A stretch of DNA of 64,000 nt from JBBECE01 sp964574935 (GCA_964574935.1 CAZNOZ010000010.1:1-64000); one strand, 5' to 3'. Positions 6,800 to 15,605 are shown, counted from the first letter of the stretch. Notes: generated by a model not told the origin, from the letters alone. Translations and numbers: made by a program.

Positions 6800-8338
6800 T
6801 CAGATCGGCTTGCCGACCGCCAAGCGCAATATGTTGTGCTCGCTGCACTCGGCACGATCGAGGACCCCCGATATCCGTCCCTCATGCATCACCGCGACGC
6901 GGTCCGACACACCGATCACCTCTTCCATATCCGACGAGATCATCATCACCGCAACCCCGGTGTCGGCGAGCCCGCGCATCAGACGATAGATCTCGGACTT
7001 GGCGCCGACATCGATGCCGCGCGTCGGCTCGTCGAAAATGATGATCCGCGGCCGCATGGCCAGCCATTTCGCCAGCACCACCTTCTGCTGGTTGCCGCCC
7101 GACAATGAGCTGGTCAGTATTCCCACATCGGAGGTGCGAATATCGAGCTCGGTGCGACTGCGCTCGGCCTGCGCGGCCTCGGCCTCGCGCGACACCGTCA
7201 GGCGGGGCGCGTAGGTCCTCAGATCCGGCAGCGTGATGTTCTCGGTCATCGTCAGATCGAGCAGCAATCCCATTTCCTTGCGGTCCTCGGGCACCAGGAA
7301 GATGCCGGCTTTGACCGCCGCCGCCGAGTTCGCAAATCGCACCGGCTCGCCATTGACGAGCATTTGCCCGCCCTCGATGGGATCGATGCCGAACAGCGCC
7401 CGCGCCAGTTCGGTGCGACCCGCCCCGACCAGCCCGGCGAGCCCCAGTATCTCGCCATAGTGGATATCGAGATTGACCTCCTGGAAGGGATAGGACTGGG
7501 TCCTGAGGCCCTGCACCGAAATCCCGACCGCGCCGCGCGCCTGGGCGGGCGCTTCGTAGTCGACCTTGAGCTCCCGTCCCACCATCAACTGAACCATGGT
7601 GTCGTGGTCGATCTGATCCTCCTCAAGGGTTCCCACCGTGCGACCGTCGCGCAGGACGATCACCCGGTCGCAGGCCCTGACAACCTCGTTGAGACGGTGC
7701 GAAACGAAAATGACGGAAATCCCGTGCGCCTTCAGGCCGGCGATGACCTCGAGCAGCTTGTCGGTTTCGGCGATCGGCAGGGCCGATGTCGGCTCGTCGA
7801 GAATGACCAGGCGCGAGTTGAAGCTCAGCGCCTTGGCGATCTCGACCATCTGCTGCTGCGCCAGCGACAGGCGGGACACCGGCGTGGTGGGCGAAAAGGC
7901 CGCTCCGAGGCGGTCCAGGAAGGGCTGCACGGACGCTTGCAGCTTTTCGGTGTCGACCAGCCGAAGGAAGCCATATCTCCTGGGCTCGCGGCCGATATAG
8001 ACGTTCGCCGCCACGTCGAGATTGTCGAACAGGTTGAGTTCCTGGTGGACGAAGGCGATGCCGGCGGCCATCGAACCGTTGACGGTCAGCGCGTCGCGGG
8101 CGACCCCGTCGATCTCGATGCTTCCCCGGTCCGGTTCGGTCACCCCGCCGAGGATCTTCATCAGAGTGGACTTGCCGGCGCCGTTCTCGCCGACGATCCC
8201 GATCACCTCACCGGGCCGGACCTGCATGGAGAAGTCGGCGAGCGCCAGCACGCCCGGATAGGATTTGCGGACACCGATCAGCCGAAGAAACGGCTCGCCC
8301 GCCTCGGGCGATTCAGACAGAGCAGCCGCAGTGGTCAC
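6800..8338 (-). CDS. Sugar-type ABC importer ATPase with two ABC domains (RbsA/XylG family)
   Basis: 512 residues from a GTG at 8338, placed behind TTGGAG; a TTG at 8350 is the longer alternative. Domain 1 has Walker A GENGAGKST, an LSLAQQQMVEIAKAL signature and Walker B LVILDEPTSAL. Domain 2 has a degenerate P-loop (GLVGAGRTE) but an intact LSGGNQQKVVLAKWL signature and IIIFDEPTRGIDVG, exactly the asymmetry of the CUT2 family. It powers uptake through the permease 24 bases downstream and probably assembles as a single double-domain chain per transporter. Confidence 0.93.
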   Translation of the reverse strand: MTTAAALSESPEAGEPFLRLIGVRKSYPGVLALADFSMQVRPGEVIGIVGENGAGKSTLMKILGGVTEPDRGSIEIDGVARDALTVNGSMAAGIAFVHQELNLFDNLDVAANVYIGREPRRYGFLRLVDTEKLQASVQPFLDRLGAAFSPTTPVSRLSLAQQQMVEIAKALSFNSRLVILDEPTSALPIAETDKLLEVIAGLKAHGISVIFVSHRLNEVVRACDRVIVLRDGRTVGTLEEDQIDHDTMVQLMVGRELKVDYEAPAQARGAVGISVQGLRTQSYPFQEVNLDIHYGEILGLAGLVGAGRTELARALFGIDPIEGGQMLVNGEPVRFANSAAAVKAGIFLVPEDRKEMGLLLDLTMTENITLPDLRTYAPRLTVSREAEAAQAERSRTELDIRTSDVGILTSSLSGGNQQKVVLAKWLAMRPRIIIFDEPTRGIDVGAKSEIYRLMRGLADTGVAVMMISSDMEEVIGVSDRVAVMHEGRISGVLDRAECSEHNILRLAVGKPI

Positions 8339-8356
8339 GTCGGACTCCAAGGCAGT

Positions 8357-8383
8357 CCCGCAGCCGGACGAGCCGGCTGCGGG
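8357..8383 (-). other. Intercistronic hairpin between binding-protein and ATPase genes
   Basis: CCCGCAGCCGG-ACGAG-CCGGCTGCGGG is a perfect 11-bp stem lying in the 60 bases between the binding-protein stop and the ATPase start. Hairpins here commonly protect the upstream message or partly terminate, so that the periplasmic binding protein is made in excess. No T-tract is present on either strand. Confidence 0.6.
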
Positions 8384-8398
8384 GCAGTTTGGGCTACG

Positions 8399-9352
8399 TC
8401 ATTCGCCAGCCAGCTTCTTCTGGAAGTCTTCCTGGAACTGCGCGACGTTGTCGGCGGTCAGGGTCAGACCCGGGATGATGATGATGCCATCATCGGGAAT
8501 GCCCGATGTGTCGCCGGCGAGATAGTCGGCGATCAGGTGCGCGCCGCGGTAACCCCAATCGTAAGGGTTCTGCACGACCGTGCCCGCAAACGAGCCTTCC
8601 GCGACGGCGCCCAGCGTGATCGGATCCTCGTCGAATGCGACGACGGTGATCTCGCCGAGCTTGCCGGCGTCACGAAGCGCCTCGTACATGCGCGGCGGGT
8701 TGTACGAGTAGAACCCGACCATGCAGTTGACGTCCGGATTGGCGACGAGCACGTCGTCGACATTGGCGCGGGCGCGGGTCTGGTCGATATCGTCGCCACG
8801 CACGTCGATCAGCTCGAGGCCGGTGCCGGCAACGGCCTGGTTGTAGCCTTCGATGCGCTCACGCGCATTGTCGGCGCCGGGCAGCCCGACGAAGCCGATG
8901 CAGGTGCCGCCATTGGGCATTGCCTGTTTCATCAGTTCGCCAGCCATCAGACCGAGCTGGGTATTGGACGACCCGATATAGGCGATGCGGTCAGACTGCG
9001 TCGCATCGGAGTCGAACGTGAACACCGGCACCTGGGCGGCAACGGTGTTGATCGCGTCGGTCGAGGTCGGCGGATCGACGACCGAGACCGCGACGGCGTC
9101 GGCGCCGGCGGCGACCAGATCGTCCATCATGCGGCGCTGGATGGCCGCATCGGCACGCTCCGGATACAGGAACTTCAGCGTCACGTCCGGCAGCTCCGTC
9201 TGCGCCTTGGCGACCGCGGCTTCCATGATCTTCCAGAAGTCGGACGGGCCGTTCACGACGAAGTCGATCTCCGGCTTGTCCTGAGCCAACGCCGGACCGG
9301 CAACCGCCGCAAGGGCAATTGCGGCAACGGCGCCGAGTTTCAATACTCTCAT
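8399..9352 (-). CDS. Periplasmic sugar-binding protein of ABC importer
   Basis: 317 residues. A clear signal peptide (MRVLKLGAVAAIALAAVAGP, cleavage after ALA-Q) precedes a type 1 periplasmic binding fold: DFVVNGPSDFWKIMEAAV at the start, ADAVAVSVVDP, then the hinge region VAFDEDPITLGAVAEGSF. The ATG at 9352 has a strong GGGAGG site. The protein is the first gene of the binding protein-ATPase-permease operon and would capture the substrate outside the inner membrane. It resembles xylitol/ribose/galactose-type binders, but the ligand is unknown. Confidence 0.92.
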   Translation of the reverse strand: MRVLKLGAVAAIALAAVAGPALAQDKPEIDFVVNGPSDFWKIMEAAVAKAQTELPDVTLKFLYPERADAAIQRRMMDDLVAAGADAVAVSVVDPPTSTDAINTVAAQVPVFTFDSDATQSDRIAYIGSSNTQLGLMAGELMKQAMPNGGTCIGFVGLPGADNARERIEGYNQAVAGTGLELIDVRGDDIDQTRARANVDDVLVANPDVNCMVGFYSYNPPRMYEALRDAGKLGEITVVAFDEDPITLGAVAEGSFAGTVVQNPYDWGYRGAHLIADYLAGDTSGIPDDGIIIIPGLTLTADNVAQFQEDFQKKLAGE

Positions 9353-9428
9353 ACGTTCCTCCCTGGGTGTTCCCAAACCCACCGAACAATCCTGGCCGAC
9401 ACGACGGTTTGCGGCCGTCCTTTTCCGC

Positions 9429-9464
9429 GTCGAGCGGAACGTCGACCGGCCTGTCGATAGGTGG
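9429..9464 (+). repeat. Three 12-bp GTCGA-phased units in the ABC operon upstream region
   Basis: GTCGAGCGGAAC, GTCGACCGGCCT and GTCGATAGGTGG follow each other in 12-bp steps (9429, 9441, 9453), 77-112 bases upstream of the binding-protein start. The match is short and could be chance in GC-rich DNA. Confidence 0.3.
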
Positions 9465-9588
9465 CGATAAACTCCGGCTGGCCCTCGGGCAGCCGGGCGA
9501 GACCATCTACGTGCAAGCGGACAGTACTTTCCCCTCCCCCGTAAACTCACGCAAACCAATCGTAAGCAGCGCCCCGCCCGCCTGCAAG

Positions 9589-9610
9589 TCTTGAATCCAA
9601 CTCTTGATTC
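9589..9610 (-). promoter_or_regulatory. Candidate operator: TCTTGAWTC direct repeat, 13-bp step
   Basis: TCTTGAATC (9589) and TCTTGATTC (9602) are direct repeats 13 bp apart, and GAATC/GATTC within them also form an inverted repeat. They lie in the 415-base non-coding region between the ABC operon and the aldo/keto reductase gene, which otherwise holds no recognisable gene. A regulator of either flanking gene could bind here. Confidence 0.35.
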
Positions 9611-9767
9611 TGGGGTCCCGTCGTCTCCCCCGATACCGGCCCGCCCGTGCCGTCATCCGGCCGCCCGCAAGACCCGCTCGCCGGGCGGCACCGACGGACT
9701 TTCCTTGCCGGCGTGTCAGAGTATGATCGCACCCGTCCCCGGCAACAATGCGCAGCGGAGCGATGCC

Positions 9768-10748
<981 letters not shown>

Positions 10749-10816
10749 CCGGCGCCTCGCTCGGCCCTCCGGTGTCGCCCCGTTTCGGGATTGGCCGGCC
10801 CGCCGCGGAGGCCGTC

Positions 10817-10905
10817 CACGCCCCGCGCACAACCTGTCCACAGCTCGCGCACAGCCCGCTCACAGGCCCGCTCACCGATTCTCAACAGCCTGCCCACAGC
10901 CAGAT
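10817..10905 (+). repeat. 11-bp phased tandem array, eight degenerate units (consensus CACAGCCCGCT)
   Basis: Units start at 10817, 10828, 10839, 10850, 10861, 10873, 10884 and 10895, all in 11-bp steps except one 12-bp step. They read CACGCCCCGCG, CACAACCTGTC, CACAGCTCGCG, CACAGCCCGCT, CACAGGCCCGCT, CACCGATTCTC, AACAGCCTGCC and CACAGCCAGAT. Eleven is not a multiple of three, so this is not a coding repeat. It fills the intergenic space between the aldo/keto reductase and the small membrane protein, and puts each CACA word on the same face of the helix. Confidence 0.75.
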
Positions 10906-11006
10906 GTTAACGCGCCACAAACGGCTCGGATCGGTTTCGAACCATTGGTGCAACCGGTCGGCAAGAGACCCCGCCTATCGTGTCGGCATCAACCCAGGTG
11001 TTCGAC

Positions 11007-11144
11007 ATGCCGAATTTCAACGAGCTCTTGTTCGACCCCTATGGGAGTTTCGGCCTCTTCGCGGTGGCCGTGATCACGGTGTTCTGCTGCATCGTCGTGT
11101 ATCGCGGCATTCGCCACGGCGAATGGGACTTCATGAGCGACTGA
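11007..11144 (+). CDS. Putative 45-residue single-pass membrane protein
   Basis: MPNFNELLFDPYGSFGLFAV, then a hydrophobic helix (AVITVFCCIVVYRG) and a charged end (IRHGEWDFMSD). It has a start, one membrane segment of about 18 residues with paired cysteines, and a stop. AGGTG lies nine bases before the ATG. It sits between the 11-bp array and the extradiol dioxygenase gene (94 bases downstream), in the same orientation. No family was recognised; it could be a small subunit or regulator of a membrane protein encoded elsewhere. Confidence 0.5.
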   Translation: MPNFNELLFDPYGSFGLFAVAVITVFCCIVVYRGIRHGEWDFMSD

Positions 11145-11237
11145 CCCCATGAAAAGCCGCGCGGGCGCCCCGGTGCCCGCGCCCCGTTGCCCTTTTCGTC
11201 CGCCGGTGCCAAGACAGGGCAAACCGGAGGCGCGCTC

Positions 11238-12215
11238 ATGGCCGAGCCAATCTTCGACCTTGCCCATCTGGGTCACGTCGAGGTCTTCACCGACAAGTTC
11301 GAAGAGAGCCTCGACTTTTTCACCCGCGTCTATGGACTGACCGAATCCGGCCGCGACGGCGATTCGGCCTATCTCAGAGCCTGGGACGACTACGAGTTCG
11401 CGACCCTCAAGCTCACCCGGCACGTCACCACCGGGGTCGGCCATGTCGGCTACCGCACCACCTCCCCGGAAGCCCTCGAGCGGCGCGTTGCCGCCATCGA
11501 GGCCAGCGCCTACACCAAGATCGGCTGGACCGACGGCGATTTGGGCCACGGCCGCGCCTTTCGCTTCGAGGACCCGTTCGGACACCTCTTCGAGCTCTAC
11601 TGGGAGACGCGCCGTTTCGAACCGGGCCCCGACCAGACCCCGGCCCTGAAGGACACCGCCTCGAAGTTCCACGCCAGGGGCGCCTGTCCGCGCCGCATCG
11701 ACCACGTCAATCTGCTCGGTGAGGACGTCAAGGCGTTCCGCGCCTTCGTCGAGACGTGCCTGGGCAGCCGGGTCAGCGAGATGATCCAGCTCGACAACGG
11801 GCGGCTGGGCGGCGTCTGGTTCACCTGCAACAACAAGACCTACGACCTGGTGTGCACCGAGGAGCGCGGCGGCGGCAGCGGGCGGCTGCACCACGTCACC
11901 TACGCCACCGACCAGCGCGAGGACATATTGCGCGCCGCCGACATCTTTCTGGAGAACGCCGTTTTCATTGAAACCGGCCCGCACAAGCACGCCATCCAGG
12001 GCTCGTTCTTCCTCTATGTGTGGGAGCCGGCGGGCAACCGGATCGAACTGGCGAACGCCGGCGCGCGGCTCATCCTCGCCCCCGACTGGGAGCCGGTGGT
12101 GTGGACCGAGGCGGAGCGCAGGAAGGGCCAGGCCTGGGGGCTGAAGACCATCGAGAGCTTCCATACCCACGGCACACCGCCGGGCGCCGGGGACAAGGAC
12201 GCCGCCCGTGGCTGA
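11238..12215 (+). CDS. Type I extradiol ring-cleavage dioxygenase (VOC fold, catechol 2,3-dioxygenase-like)
   Basis: 325 residues from the ATG at 11238 behind CCGGAGG. Two VOC modules are present. The C-terminal module has the metal ligands expected for type I extradiol enzymes: His156 (RRIDHVNLL), His219 (GRLHHVTYATD) and Glu270 (AGNRIELANAG). The active-site His251 (GPHKHAIQG) and Tyr260 also keep the XylE spacing. By alignment from memory, the other second-sphere His (XylE His199) is replaced by Tyr202 (NNKTYDLVC). The enzyme should cleave a catechol-type ring meta to the hydroxyls. It is followed without a gap by GalB-, GalC- and GalD-like genes, so its substrate may be a carboxylated di- or trihydroxy aromatic. 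Confidence 0.85.
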   Translation: MAEPIFDLAHLGHVEVFTDKFEESLDFFTRVYGLTESGRDGDSAYLRAWDDYEFATLKLTRHVTTGVGHVGYRTTSPEALERRVAAIEASAYTKIGWTDGDLGHGRAFRFEDPFGHLFELYWETRRFEPGPDQTPALKDTASKFHARGACPRRIDHVNLLGEDVKAFRAFVETCLGSRVSEMIQLDNGRLGGVWFTCNNKTYDLVCTEERGGGSGRLHHVTYATDQREDILRAADIFLENAVFIETGPHKHAIQGSFFLYVWEPAGNRIELANAGARLILAPDWEPVVWTEAERRKGQAWGLKTIESFHTHGTPPGAGDKDAARG

Positions 12216-12939
12216 CCGGTCTGCCCTTGTCGTCTCCGCCCACGCCGCCGACTTCGTCTGGCGCTGTGGCGGCGCCATCGCCCTGCATCAGGCGGCGGGT
12301 GTCGCGGTGACGGTGGTGTGCCTTTCCTACGGCGAGCGCGGCGAAAGCGCCAAATTGTGGAAGCAGGACGGGATGACCCTCGACAAGGTCAAGGCCGCCC
12401 GCCGGCGCGAGGCCGAGGCGGCGGCGAAATCCCTCGGTGCCCACGACCTCGTGTTCTTCGATCTCGGCGACTATCCCCTCGATATGGATCGCGAGGCGAA
12501 ATTCCGCCTCGTCGAAACGATGCGCGAAGTGTCCCCCGATTTCATTCTCACCCACGCGCTCGACGACCCATACAACGCCGATCACGCTCTGACCGCCCGT
12601 GTCACCCTCGAATGCCGCTCCACCGCCCAGGCCTGGGGCCACAATCCCGGCGCGACCGTGCTCGGCGCCCCGCAGGTCTATCTCTTCGAGCCGCACCAGT
12701 CCGAGCAGTGCGGCTTCAAGCCCGACACGCTCCTCGACATCACCGAGGTCTGGGGCAAAAAGCGCGCCGCCATCGAGTGCATGGCGGGCCAGCAGCACCT
12801 GTGGGACTACTACACGCGCCTCGCCGAGAACCGCGCCAACCAGTTCCGCCGCAATTCCGGCGGCCAGGCCGGGGGCCGCGACGCAAAATACGCGGAGGCC
12901 TTCCAGTCCGTCTTCCCCCGCCCCGTGGATCGGCTCTAG
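12208..12939 (+). CDS. galB: PIG-L family hydrolase, probable 4-oxalomesaconate hydratase (GalB-like)
   Basis: 243 residues from a GTG at 12208 that overlaps the dioxygenase gene. The PIG-L zinc fold is marked by VVSAHAADFVWRCGGAIALH (first metal His/Asp region) and ILTHALDDPYNADHALTARV. Most PIG-L proteins are N-acetyl-sugar deacetylases, but Pseudomonas putida GalB is a PIG-L member that hydrates 4-oxalomesaconate to 4-carboxy-4-hydroxy-2-oxoadipate. The AHAADF variant of the usual HPDD motif, plus GalC- and GalD-type neighbours, points to the GalB function. Confidence 0.78.
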   Translation: MADRSALVVSAHAADFVWRCGGAIALHQAAGVAVTVVCLSYGERGESAKLWKQDGMTLDKVKAARRREAEAAAKSLGAHDLVFFDLGDYPLDMDREAKFRLVETMREVSPDFILTHALDDPYNADHALTARVTLECRSTAQAWGHNPGATVLGAPQVYLFEPHQSEQCGFKPDTLLDITEVWGKKRAAIECMAGQQHLWDYYTRLAENRANQFRRNSGGQAGGRDAKYAEAFQSVFPRPVDRL

Positions 12940-12964
12940 GCCCCAATCGCCAAGGAACCCGAAA

Positions 12965-13639
12965 TTGACCGGAATCGTCAAAACCGAGATTCAGCGCCCC
13001 GAGCACATGATCGTCGAGGAGCTGGCCGCCGCCGGCGTCGCCACCGTTCACGAGGCGATGGGCCGCACCGGCCTGATGCGCCCCTACATGCGGCCGATTT
13101 TCGCCGGCGCCCGACTTGCCGGCCCGGCGGTGACCGTATCGCTGCCGCCCGGGGACAACTGGATGATCCACGTCGCGGTCGAGCAGTGCCGGCCCGGGGA
13201 CGTGCTTGTGGTGGCGCCCACCTCGCCCAGCGAGGACGGCTATTTCGGCGAGCTGCTCGCCACCTCCCTCAAGGCGCGCGAAATCCAGGCGCTCGTTGTC
13301 GAGGCCGGCGTGCGCGACACCCGCGAGCTGACCGAAATGCGGTTTCCGGTCTGGTCGAAAGCCGTCTCCGCGCAGGGCACGATCAAGCAGAGCCTGGGTT
13401 CGGTCAATGTGCCGATCGTCTGCGCCGGCGTGCCCGTCGCCCCCGGCGACATCGTCGTCGCCGACGATGACGGGGTGTGCGTGGTGCCCGCCGACCACGC
13501 CTGGGCGGCGCTCGAGGCGGCGCGGGAGCGGCTGAAAAAGGAAGACGCCATGCGCCAGCGCCTCGCAGCCGGCGAACTCGGCCTCGACATTTACGGAATG
13601 CGCGAGCGGCTCGCGGAAAAGGGCCTCAAATATGAGTAG
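12965..13639 (+). CDS. galC: RraA-fold 4-carboxy-4-hydroxy-2-oxoadipate aldolase (GalC/LigK-like)
   Basis: 224 residues from a TTG at 12965 with AAGGA eight bases upstream; the next ATG (13007) would cut the conserved N-terminus. The RraA fold shows VATVHEAMGRTGLM, GDVLVVAPTSPSEDGYFGEL, and the catalytic GVRD motif (VVEAGVRDTRELTEM) that binds the divalent metal and substrate carboxylate. Enzymes of this type split CHA or HMG into pyruvate plus oxaloacetate or pyruvate. Position between GalB- and GalD-like genes favours CHA aldolase over the RNase E inhibitor RraA. Confidence 0.82.
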   Translation: MTGIVKTEIQRPEHMIVEELAAAGVATVHEAMGRTGLMRPYMRPIFAGARLAGPAVTVSLPPGDNWMIHVAVEQCRPGDVLVVAPTSPSEDGYFGELLATSLKAREIQALVVEAGVRDTRELTEMRFPVWSKAVSAQGTIKQSLGSVNVPIVCAGVPVAPGDIVVADDDGVCVVPADHAWAALEAARERLKKEDAMRQRLAAGELGLDIYGMRERLAEKGLKYE

Positions 13640-13664
13640 GCCCGACAGGCGCGATCCGTCATTG

Positions 13665-13780
13665 CCTCACCCTCCCCTCGACGGGGAGGGTTCGGGAGCG
13701 GCGATGGCCACGAACCGCCACGCCTGCCGGCCCACCCCCTCCTGGCCCTTCGGGCCATCCTCCCCCATCGAGGGGGAAGT
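13665..13780 (+). repeat. REP-like intergenic palindromic element
   Basis: Three nested hairpins fill the galC-galD spacer. They are ACCCTCCCC-TCGAC-GGGGAGGGT (13669-13691, perfect 9-bp stem), TGGCCC-TTC-GGGCCA (13743-13757) and TCCCCC-ATCGA-GGGGGA (13761-13777). The CCCTCCCCTCG...GGGGGA pattern resembles dispersed palindromic repeats common in Hyphomicrobiales genomes. No second copy occurs in this window, so the repeat status rests on the pattern alone. Confidence 0.55.
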
Positions 13781-13800
13781 GGTTTGTCCGGGATGCGACC

Positions 13801-14856
13801 TTGCCTGAGGGCGTGCGCTGCATGTGGATGCGCGGCGGCACCTCCAAGGGCGGCTATTTCCTTGGCCCCGACCTGCCGGCGGACGAAACGGCGCGCGACG
13901 CGGTTCTGATGCGCGTGATGGGCACCCCCGACCCCCGTCAGATCGACGGCATGGGCGGCGCCGACCCGCTAACCTCCAAAGTCGCCGTCGTTTCTGCATC
14001 CGGGCGCCCGGACAGCGACGTCGACTACCTCTTCCTGCAGGTCTTCGTCGACCGGCCGGTGGTCACCGACGCCCAGAACTGCGGCAATATCCTGGCCGGC
14101 GTCGGCCCGTTCGCCATCGAGCGGGGTCTGGTGGCGCCCGCCGGCGAGACAACCGAGGTCCGCATCTTCATGGCCAATACCGGCCAGCGGGCCGTCGCCA
14201 CCGTCGCCACGCCCGGCGGCCAGGTGAGCTATGAGGGCGACGCGACCATCGATGGCGTGCCCGGCACCGCCGCGCCCGTCCGCATCGCCTTCGAGCACAC
14301 CGCCGGGTCGACCTGCGGGGCCTTGCTGCCCACCGGCAATCCCGTTGACGCGGTCGAAGGCGTCGACGCGACCCTGATCGACAACGGCATGCCCTCGGTG
14401 ATCGTCAGGGCCGCCGATTTCGGCATCTCCGGCGACGAGGCCCCGGCGGAATTGGAGGCGAACGAGGGGTTGCGCCAGCGCCTCGAAGCGCTGCGTCTCG
14501 CTTGCGGATCGAAGATGAATCTCGGCGACGTCGCGTCGAAGTCGGTCCCCAAGATGGTGCTGGTCTCCGCCCCGCGCTCCGGCGGCGCCATCGCCACCCG
14601 CACCTTCATCCCGCATCGCTGTCATTCGTCGATCGGGGTGCTGGGGGCGGTTTCCGTCGCCACCGCGTGCCTGCTGGACGCGGGGCCCGCCGCCGAGCTC
14701 GCCGACGTCCCCGAGGGCCACGACCTGTCGATGGCGATCGAACACCCCAGCGGTCAGCTGACGGTCCTCGTCACCCGCGACGATGATGGGGGTATCGCGC
14801 GAGCGGCGATTTTGCGAACCGCCCGCAAGCTCTTCGACGGGATGGTGTTCTGCTGA
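13801..14856 (+). CDS. galD: PrpF-family isomerase, probable 4-oxalomesaconate tautomerase (GalD-like)
   Basis: 351 residues from a TTG at 13801. The PrpF signature is at the N-terminus (CMWMRGGTSKGGYF), followed by DGMGGADPLTSKVAVV, the NCGNILAGVGPFAIERGL block and AFEHTAGSTCGALLPTGNPV. The two half-domains each form a diaminopimelate-epimerase-like barrel. GalD converts the keto and enol forms of 4-oxalomesaconate in gallate degradation; PrpF itself isomerises methylaconitate. The galB-galC neighbours decide in favour of GalD. Confidence 0.82.
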   Translation: MPEGVRCMWMRGGTSKGGYFLGPDLPADETARDAVLMRVMGTPDPRQIDGMGGADPLTSKVAVVSASGRPDSDVDYLFLQVFVDRPVVTDAQNCGNILAGVGPFAIERGLVAPAGETTEVRIFMANTGQRAVATVATPGGQVSYEGDATIDGVPGTAAPVRIAFEHTAGSTCGALLPTGNPVDAVEGVDATLIDNGMPSVIVRAADFGISGDEAPAELEANEGLRQRLEALRLACGSKMNLGDVASKSVPKMVLVSAPRSGGAIATRTFIPHRCHSSIGVLGAVSVATACLLDAGPAAELADVPEGHDLSMAIEHPSGQLTVLVTRDDDGGIARAAILRTARKLFDGMVFC

Positions 14857-15005
14857 CCTGTCGGGGCGGGCACCCATGGCTGACGACCTTCGCCCCCCGC
14901 TTGCATTCGCCGGCGCGCGCGCTAGGTTCGGCGCGGGACCGCACCGACGTGCGGGCCCGGCGTGACCGAACCCCGGACGCCCGTCGACCCTGGAGGGGAC
15001 AATCC

Positions 15006-15605
15006 ATGACCCGACCCGCCGCCCTGGCGCTCATCTTCATTCTCGCTGCCGCTTCCCCGACCCTCGCGCATCCGCTCGTCGGCCAGGGCGCCTCGCTCGC
15101 CGCCGGGCTGAGCCATCCCTTCGGCGGCCTCGACCATCTCATCGCGATGTTCGCCGTGGGGCTTTGGGCCGCGCGCCTGGGCGGCCGCGCCCTGTGGGCC
15201 GTGCCGCTGGCCTTCGTCGCCGCCATGCTCGCCGGCTTCGCCCTGGCGCTCGCCGGCGTGCCCCTGCCCCTCGTCGAGCCGGCGATCCTCGCCTCCGTCG
15301 TGGTGCTGGGGCTCCTGGTGGCGATGTCGTCGGCGCTGCCGGCCCCGATCGCCGTGGCGCTGGTGGCTCTCTTCGCGGTCGCGCACGGCCACGCCCATGG
15401 CACCGAATTCACAAGCGCTCCGTTCAGTTCCGCCACGCTGGGGTTCGCCGCCGGCTTCGCGATCTCGACCGCTGCCCTGCACGCCGCAGGCATCGTCACC
15501 GGGCGTCTGCTTGGCGCCTTGCCGGCGGGTGCGTTCGGGCGCGGCGCGATCCGAACCCTCGGCTTCGCCATCGTTCTTGTCGGGGCCGCGATGGCGATCG
15601 GCTGA
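15006..15605 (+). CDS. HupE/UreJ family membrane protein (putative nickel/cobalt transporter)
   Basis: 199 residues. A signal sequence (MTRPAALALIFILAAASPTLA) is followed by the conserved HPFGGLDHLIAMFAVGLWAA, about six membrane helices, and the AHGHAHGTE histidine motif that defines HupE/UreJ. TGGAGGGGA precedes the ATG. Family members take up nickel for hydrogenase or urease maturation, or cobalt. No hydrogenase or urease gene is in this window, so the metal and client are unknown. About 150 bases of featureless spacer separate it from galD. Confidence 0.88.
   Translation: MTRPAALALIFILAAASPTLAHPLVGQGASLAAGLSHPFGGLDHLIAMFAVGLWAARLGGRALWAVPLAFVAAMLAGFALALAGVPLPLVEPAILASVVVLGLLVAMSSALPAPIAVALVALFAVAHGHAHGTEFTSAPFSSATLGFAAGFAISTAALHAAGIVTGRLLGALPAGAFGRGAIRTLGFAIVLVGAAMAIG

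Noticed and set aside
10817..10905. Cluster resembling DnaA boxes (TGTCCACAG) as a replication origin
   Set aside because: Only one word is near TTATCCACA (two mismatches). There is no AT-rich unwinding region and no dnaA, hemE or parAB genes nearby. The array is better described as an 11-bp repeat.
12208..12939. N-acetylglucosamine deacetylase (general PIG-L annotation)
   Set aside because: The first motif is HAADF rather than HPDD, and the neighbours are GalC- and GalD-type genes, so a GalB-like hydratase fits better.
12965..13639. RraA, inhibitor of RNase E
   Set aside because: The GVRD catalytic motif and the GalB/GalD context indicate an aldolase; classical RraA is not found in such operons.
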